The translations under genes and the position numbers were made by a program. From Myxococcales bacterium (lineage in GTDB: Bacteria > Myxococcota > Bradymonadia > UBA7976 > UBA1532), in contig JAGQJJ010000180.1 in NCBI GenBank assembly GCA_020430675.1, positions 1 through 7,339 of the forward strand: DNA of 7,339 nt, read 5' to 3'. Numbering within the stretch: the stretch's first letter is position 1; every line of letters begins with the position of its first letter. The notes beneath the pieces are model-generated. The model was not told where the DNA came from. It saw nothing but the letters and a program-made list of their open reading frames with translations, and did no database searches. This document shows positions 6,001-7,339 of the stretch, one piece after another.

Positions 6001-7339
6001 TGCGGCCATCGCAGTCATCGTCGATGTCATTGCACAGCTCGGGCGTCGGGTCGCCGGCCACGCCGTCACAGCCGGGCACGCCGCCATCGCAGGTGATGCG
6101 GCCGACGCGGGCGCAGGCACCCACGCCGACGAGGCAGGCCTCGCCGATATCGGTGGGATCTTCGTCCACCCGGCCGTCGCAGTCATCATCGAGCCGATTG
6201 CAACGCTCGGCGCGCGACCCGAAGAAGGGATCGCAGAGCGGTTGCTGCGGCTCACCGGCGATGCAGAGCGGGAAGACGCGCCGGCAGATGCCCTGGCCGC
6301 AGATCAAGGGCGCGATCTGCTCGTCGACGCCGTCATCGCAGTCATTGTCGAGGCCATCGCACGCCTCGCGCAGCGGCGGCAGCTCTTCGGCGTCGCAGCG
6401 CACGCCGTCGCCAGCGGCGTTGCAGATCAGGCTGCCTTGCACGCGGCACTCGCCAGTGCCCACCGCGCAGTCTTCGCCGACCCGGAAGCCATTGTATGGG
6501 TCGCCGTTGCAGTCATGATCGATGTCATCGCACTGCTCGGGCGTGGGCGCGTTGGGTCGCGCGTTGCAGCCGGTGCCGCCGCCGACCAGACACACCACCT
6601 CGCCCAATGCACGGCAGGCGCCCACGCCCGACGTGCACAGCGAGCCGACGTCGGCGAAGTCTTCATCGACCCGGCCATCGCAGTCGTTGTCGGTGTAATC
6701 GCAGGTCTCGGGCACCGGGTCTTCGCAGGGCACGATGGTGAAGGTCACCGTGACGATGCTCTGCTGGCCGTTCACGTCTTCGACCACCAGCCGAATCGAG
6801 TACTGGCCCGGTTCGAGTTGATCGGCGCGCATGACGCCCAATTCACCATTGATGACGCGATCTTCGCCGACTGCGATCAGGTTCTCTTCCGGCGCCGCCG
6901 CCGGGCCCCAGGTCAGACGCCACTGGTAGAGGTTGGCGTCGTCGGCGGTGCCCACCACGCGCGTGCCGCCGTTGAGCTGGGCGGCGTCGTTGGGGCGCGT
7001 GATCTCGGCGGTGGGGAAGGCATTGTCGTCGGGATCGGTGACGCGCACCGCACGGGTGACCACGGTCTCATTGCCCGCGCCATCGGTCGCCCGCCCGCGG
7101 AAGCGCCACACACCCGGCGCCGGCAGCTCGACGACGGCGCGGCCGTTGATGTCGAGCTCGATGGCCTGGTCGCCGAGCGTCACCTCAAACGAGTCGACGG
7201 CGACGTCGTCTTCGGCGCGCGCGGTCACCAGCACCGGGCCGGGGCCGAAGAGCACCTCGGCGTTGACGGTGATCGTCACCTCGGGCGGCTGGTCGCCTTC
7301 GCAGTCCGGCACCAGCTCGTCGGCGCGGCCATCGCAGTC
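71..7339 (-). CDS. Giant modular RHS/YD-repeat protein with Ig, PKD and MopE-type repeats (5' partial)
   Basis: The frame is open from the right edge to a TAG at 71-73. A GTG at 7310-7312 could be called as a start, but the nine upstream codons (DCDGRADEL) are in frame and continue a MopE-type motif, so that start is almost certainly false and the gene is cut by the window. Domain order: Ig-like A and B (7-197), five Cys-rich repeats (204-443), Ig-like (447-533), two PKD-like (534-714), Ig-like A and B again (718-911), RHS entry region (912-1115), about 40 YD repeats (1116-2060), RHS core (2051-2130), unknown C-terminal domain (2131-2413). Known for the family: YD repeats wind into a hollow beta shell, and the core closes it ahead of a variable C-terminal domain, often a toxin. 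Inferred: export and an extracellular or cell-surface role, because Ig, PKD and cysteine-rich modules are typical of exported proteins. The role itself (toxin delivery, adhesion or predation) cannot be decided. No immunity gene is visible in the 70 bases downstream. Confidence 0.95.
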   Translation of the reverse strand, partial: DCDGRADELVPDCEGDQPPEVTITVNAEVLFGPGPVLVTARAEDDVAVDSFEVTLGDQAIELDINGRAVVELPAPGVWRFRGRATDGAGNETVVTRAVRVTDPDDNAFPTAEITRPNDAAQLNGGTRVVGTADDANLYQWRLTWGPAAAPEENLIAVGEDRVINGELGVMRADQLEPGQYSIRLVVEDVNGQQSIVTVTFTIVPCEDPVPETCDYTDNDCDGRVDEDFADVGSLCTSGVGACRALGEVVCLVGGGTGCNARPNAPTPEQCDDIDHDCNGDPYNGFRVGEDCAVGTGECRVQGSLICNAAGDGVRCDAEELPPLREACDGLDNDCDDGVDEQIAPLICGQGICRRVFPLCIAGEPQQPLCDPFFGSRAERCNRLDDDCDGRVDEDPTDIGEACLVGVGACARVGRITCDGGVPGCDGVAGDPTPELCNDIDDDCDGRTDEDICEDIDAPTLYLVVNKLQAYVGEEIQVLVIARDESPIDRLTLTVDDAPLALDNRGQASFRVTEVGPVEIIAEAVDAFGNAAFERVVVEVIAGGLDARARVSPDRMPSQDNHHTVFTLDASRSIGANLRFRWIVPGATIVGGGLDQPVLTVTFPGTGDARWRVDVSNAEGTDTAEGIILVDQQPVARIDAPGRVEREDPVILDGSGSNDPRGDAITFAWRIIEAPVGSTVRLRDANTARALLVPDVAGRYRVELTVSDGRLVSEPAVHTLFVTDDDDRQQPTVQVNVNPRQPADGEPVTVQVNANDPSGIAHIEMTVDGEPVPLDPNGSAVFTPDGIGRHEVEVIVTDNAGNQERVETTVFVHPAGAVDDGPPAAAITSPRDAVDVREWTDVIGTANDEDLAWYGLSMAPVDARNADAWILLAEGTAPVIDGELGVVDVTGLDPGGWRLRLRVEDVFGNSATAETRVFVAPGLHFGSRRLVFPDARVPLAGIPLTVDRIYDSGRKQLGDYGIAWTVDIGGGRIEIPNPLALDWSWNGRCIGVFGPPGQFSEADPHTVSILLGEQSYRFAFAPEFVACGFGFQEANVRFIPIAGTDPDAELIVEGPQALWRVNDLFYPAGDVLDEWRPDIFVLNLPDGRRIRYSRTRGVLGIQGETESLVFDNRGVHHSSGVSLLLDRDAQNRITRMTLPDGREWRYTYDGRGDLVTVVSAEGLRTDLRYNLNHDLTEIIDPRGAVPGLTEYDSTGRIIAIVDPNGTRLEIDHDVIARQEVVTDRRGSPTILRYDPRGNIVEAIDALGNRRSFTFDGANRLTSETDPLGNVSQFEYDAAGRLSATVDAMGGRSTLEYDDQGRLFRQTDPMGFVESREFDAAGNVSAEIDKTGARTEYSYDGQGRATAVTDPEGNSIAYAYDGSGKLSEYVDTAGTLWQLTNRDGKLTRDVHTFQNRAGESQVTWGYDFGDNGIFDNVTLPNGQRTSVERDETGSVTEATDAAGRVTRYEYDGLGRPNAIEQHDGTRLVAHYEPGGEVTRVDLPGGGSLQRALDALGRPTAVTTPGGFTMRQAYDAAGRVVRQGAGRRAVQITRDPLGRATRLSSNGGDTVIERTYDANGRATSSTDPEQRTTRYEYDEEGRVTAMIAPDDSAVRVTYNGNGQRDSWTLPDGGRYQATYGVHYEVESLVDPAGHEVRFNTDSHGNFEGVVDANGDETVVIYGPLGEMREIRMPEGEVTRIEYDAEGHATTRVDPDGGETQYTFDDDGHILRRERPDGVVDTFEYDQSGFTTGHTDDVGHTAAFYNNGYLATWTDKLGASVDYRIDSFGLRHATSTEHGTIEYGYDVRDGLNRVVDPDGAAVDLTRDRTGRPLQVDFNGIAEAAMGHDVAGRLASLRAVDAAGRAVYGEDLRRRNDRIIGVDETNGRRVTYAYDPVGRLTEETVTQPGRGAQTRQYAYDPDGNLIRLTVNGATRNFSYDRNDRLRDDDRWQYTWDANGRLIERRQANLAERFSYDGVGRLARFTRAGAVPVDVRYTYDHDGLLLSRRSGPDEERFVWDRSGAWAKLIEIRDGEGALKVRYLHDTERVLGRYDVESGEFQAFITDFRGSVRAIVGPNGTIERRTYDAFGNAIDGTAVGGFGYAGEWADADSGLVYLRARWYSPDMRRFFTPDKAQPDMNDPRSLNRYVYAFDDPIHYADPTGEFGLVGISISISIVAVLTTIAVNGWDIFGIIGGLGPGLLYGTSYYARYKWARERTALYWPAIGFSIPIPQIPLLSFGFDVSIVLFDNSPIGKYSQSVWLFFSFGLSVSFPPPTPSINGPGLIPGRKWNQASPGGVSGWGVSFTGSGGALNWLVSSSGIVGIYAGGGAQVSFGLGISIAHENPSPGDEIQQGPKDWGWCTDDDPCPRNNRVWGVDFRVATAQLQLDWNPLDNFLEFSAGLSVTFPIGQIACLGTPWSSTPNCANGGEGEGEGEGEGEGEGEGRSYW
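86..136 (-). repeat. C-terminal (Gly-Glu)8-Gly low-complexity tail (residues 2393-2409)
   Basis: Seventeen codons alternate Gly and Glu, followed only by Arg-Ser-Tyr-Trp and the stop. Synonymous codons are mixed (five GAG and three GAA; GGC, GGT and GGA), so the tract is kept partly at the protein level and is not a pure hexanucleotide run. Similar acidic Gly-Glu linkers are known in exported bacterial proteins, usually as spacers before another domain or a C-terminal sorting segment. Here nothing of that kind follows. The last codons (AGA TCT TAT) are unlike the GC-rich codons of the rest of the gene. Confidence 0.9.
863..922 (-). other. Predicted hydrophobic/transmembrane segment (residues 2131-2150)
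   Basis: GLVGISISISIVAVLTTIAV has twenty residues with no charge and is rich in Ile and Val, long enough to cross a membrane. It begins one residue after the DPTGEF end of the RHS core. Such a segment could insert in a membrane after release of the C-terminal part, or be a buried beta hairpin, since the Ser-Ile alternation also suits a strand. Confidence 0.5.
926..1162 (-). other. RHS repeat-associated core domain (residues 2051-2129)
   Basis: The sequence runs YDAFGNAIDG, FGYAGEWADADSGLVYLRARWY, SPDMRRFFTPD, SLNRYVYAFDDPIHYADPTG. This follows the family pattern FG-x-(T/A)G-x-x-D-x-x-(T/S)GL-x-Y-x-RAR-(Y/W)-Y-x-P, then RF-x-x-PD, N-x-Y-x-Y-x-x-(N/D)-(N/D)P and DP-x-G. In several toxin complexes the core cuts itself just after DPxGL. 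Here the usual leucine is replaced (DPTGEF), and PDK replaces the common PDP, so self-cleavage is uncertain. The domain marks the boundary between the conserved shell and the variable C-terminal domain. Confidence 0.95.
1133..3967 (-). repeat. YD/RHS repeat array, about 40 units (residues 1116-2060)
   Basis: Units of about 21 residues (63 bases) follow the pattern (Y/F)D-x-x-GR-x-x-x-x-x-DP-x-G-x-x-x-x-x-(Y/F). Clear examples are YDPRGNIVEAIDALGNR, FDGANRLTSETDPLGNV, YDAAGRLSATVDAMGG and YDDQGRLFRQTDPMGF. Counting by eye gives roughly 40 units; several near residues 1360-1420, 1720-1760 and 1820-1850 are stretched or degenerate. The array contains no cysteine. In known RHS and TcC-type proteins these repeats spiral into a hollow beta shell around the C-terminal domain, and the length here is enough for such a shell. 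The repeats are protein-level repeats; neighbouring units are not identical in DNA. Confidence 0.95.
3968..4579 (-). other. RHS entry region before the YD repeats (residues 912-1115)
   Basis: The stretch VPLAGIPLTVDRIYDS followed by LGDYGIAWTVDIGGGRIEI is the standard opening of large RHS proteins (known pattern: PL-x-G-x-P-(L/I)-x-V-x-R-x-YDS, then D-(F/Y)-G-x-(G/A)-W). Later LPDGRRIRYSRTRG and ESLVFDNRGVHHSSG lead into the first YD units. It contains the only two cysteines between the MopE-type array and the C-terminal domain, C979 and C1017, which may form one disulfide. In solved RHS structures this region begins or plugs the shell. Confidence 0.75.
4580..4888 (-). other. Ig-like domain, module B, second copy, next to RHS entry (residues 809-911)
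   Basis: It shows ITSPRDAVDV, DVIGTANDEDLAWYGL, IDGELGVVDVTGLDPG and RVEDVFGN, then runs into APGLHFGSRRLVFPD. This placement, a B-type domain leading straight into the L-x-F-x-D-x-x-VPLAGIPLTV entry of an RHS protein, is the usual arrangement as I recall it for large RHS proteins and supports reading this copy as the ancestral one. Confidence 0.65.
4904..5161 (-). other. Ig-like domain, module A, second copy (residues 718-803)
   Basis: Landmarks are QQPTVQVNVNPRQP, VNANDPSGIAHIEMTVDGE, LDPNGSAVFT and VTDNAGNQERV. They match module A at residues 7-96 position by position and are followed directly by a B-type domain, so the A-B pair is present twice. The divergence between copies is considerable, which indicates an old duplication rather than a recent one. 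Confidence 0.65.
5171..5713 (-). other. Two tandem PKD-like domains (residues 534-621 and 622-714)
   Basis: The second domain is clear: VARIDAPG, ILDGSGSNDPRGDAITFAWRI, a YRVELTVSDG strand and a closing HTLFVTDDDD, which is the classic D-(G/A)-S-x-S, (F/Y)-x-W and D-G series of PKD folds. The first is more divergent, with FTLDASRSIG, LRFRWIVPG, a long strand LDQPVLTVTFPG and WRVDVSNAEG. PKD domains are beta sandwiches found in extracellular and surface proteins, often in protein or carbohydrate contact. Here they probably act as spacers or a binding platform. Confidence 0.7.
5714..5974 (-). other. Ig-like domain, A type (residues 447-533)
   Basis: It begins right after the last MopE-type motif with APTLYLVVN and has IARDESPIDRLTLTVDD, LDNRGQASF and AVDAFGNAAF, the same landmarks as module A. 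Together with the window edge this gives two places where a MopE-type motif, a short C-E-x-D linker and an A-type Ig domain follow each other. It is probably a spacer between the Cys-rich array and the PKD-like pair. Confidence 0.65.
5984..6703 (-). repeat. Five Cys-rich MopE-type putative metal-binding repeats (residues 204-443)
   Basis: Motif cysteines start units at residues 204, 261, 318, 371 and 427, spaced 57, 57, 53 and 56 residues. The unit core is C-x2-x-D-x-D-C-(D/N)-G-x-x-D-E, as in CDYTDNDCDGRVDE and CNRLDDDCDGRVDE. Each of the first four units has exactly six cysteines (for example 204, 211, 226, 233, 241, 249), which suggests three disulfides per unit in an oxidising compartment. 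The fifth is only the core plus C443. This motif is known as a putative metal-binding repeat named after the MopE copper-binding protein of Methylococcus; it is frequent in myxobacterial surface proteins. Copper binding is not shown here, and the Asp-rich cores could equally hold calcium. The second core (DCNGDPYNGF) and third core (DCDDGVDE) depart from consensus. Confidence 0.85.
6722..7024 (-). other. Ig-like domain, module B, first copy (residues 97-197)
   Basis: The domain shows ITRPNDA, VVGTADDANL, INGELGVM, LEPGQYSIRL and VEDVNGQ. The same positions recur in residues 809-911 as ITSPRDA, VIGTANDEDL, IDGELGVV, LDPGGWRLRL and VEDVFGN. From memory of the family, this type of domain commonly sits directly before the RHS entry region, where the second copy here lies. 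The first copy is instead separated from the RHS shell by more than 700 residues, so it looks like an internal duplicate. Confidence 0.7.
7025..7294 (-). other. Ig-like domain, module A, first copy (residues 7-96)
   Basis: An all-beta pattern of about 90 residues: PEVTITVN at the start, a central strand pair with LDINGRAVVELP, and a closing ATDGAGNETVV strand. The A-x-D-x-x-GN ending is typical of bacterial Ig-like and cadherin-like folds used as extracellular spacers. It aligns by eye with residues 447-533 and 718-803, which share P-x-V-x-V-x-V-N, L-D-x-x-G-x-A and (A/V)-x-D-x-x-GN. The role is probably structural. Confidence 0.7.
7316..7339 (-). repeat. Last motif of an upstream MopE-type repeat, cut by window edge
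   Basis: The first eight visible codons read DCDGRADE, matching the DCDGRVDE and DCDGRTDE cores of the five complete repeats downstream. It is followed by LVPDCEGDQPP and then an Ig-like domain, the same arrangement seen after the fifth repeat (DICEDIDAPT, then Ig-like). This shows that another MopE-type motif, perhaps a second array, lies just outside the window, and that the coding frame extends beyond the edge. Confidence 0.85.

Noticed and set aside
7310..7312. GTG as the translation start of the giant gene
   Set aside because: The upstream nine codons are in frame and complete a MopE-type motif, so the coding region clearly begins beyond the window.

Overview
The window is almost entirely one very large minus-strand gene. 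It reads from the right edge (7339) to a TAG at 71-73 and encodes the C-terminal ~2,420 residues of a modular, probably secreted or surface-attached RHS/YD-repeat protein. The frame is still open at the right edge, where it is already inside a Cys/Asp motif of the MopE type, so the true start, any signal peptide and the promoter lie outside. Residue numbers below count the GTG codon at 7310-7312 as residue 1, for reference only; nine further in-frame codons are visible upstream of it.

Layout in protein order (right to left on the map): the tail of a MopE-type motif at the window edge; Ig-like module A (residues 7-96) and module B (97-197); five Cys-rich MopE-type repeats (204-443); an A-like Ig domain (447-533); two PKD-like domains (534-714); another A-like and another B-like domain (718-803, 809-911); the RHS entry region (912-1115); about 40 YD repeats of ~21 residues (1116-2060); the RHS-associated core ending in DPTGEF (about 2051-2130); and an unrecognised ~283-residue C-terminal domain (2131-2413) with a hydrophobic segment, many beta-like alternating stretches and a (Gly-Glu)8-Gly tail. 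A 70-base AT-richer spacer (1-70) follows.

The DNA is strongly GC-rich, and MopE-type Cys/Asp repeats combined with PKD/Ig domains and a giant RHS shell are typical of large predatory or social proteobacterial relatives such as Myxococcota and Bradymonadota. That assignment is inference from architecture and composition only. There is no tRNA, rRNA, CRISPR array, insertion sequence or confident second gene. All other long open frames, including an 854-codon plus-strand one, are explained as shadows of the giant gene.

The most interesting points are the C-terminal domain, which sits where polymorphic toxins carry their toxin but does not resemble a nuclease or other toxin I recognise, its Gly-Glu tail running abruptly into AT-rich sequence, and the duplicated A-B module on both sides of the Cys-rich array.
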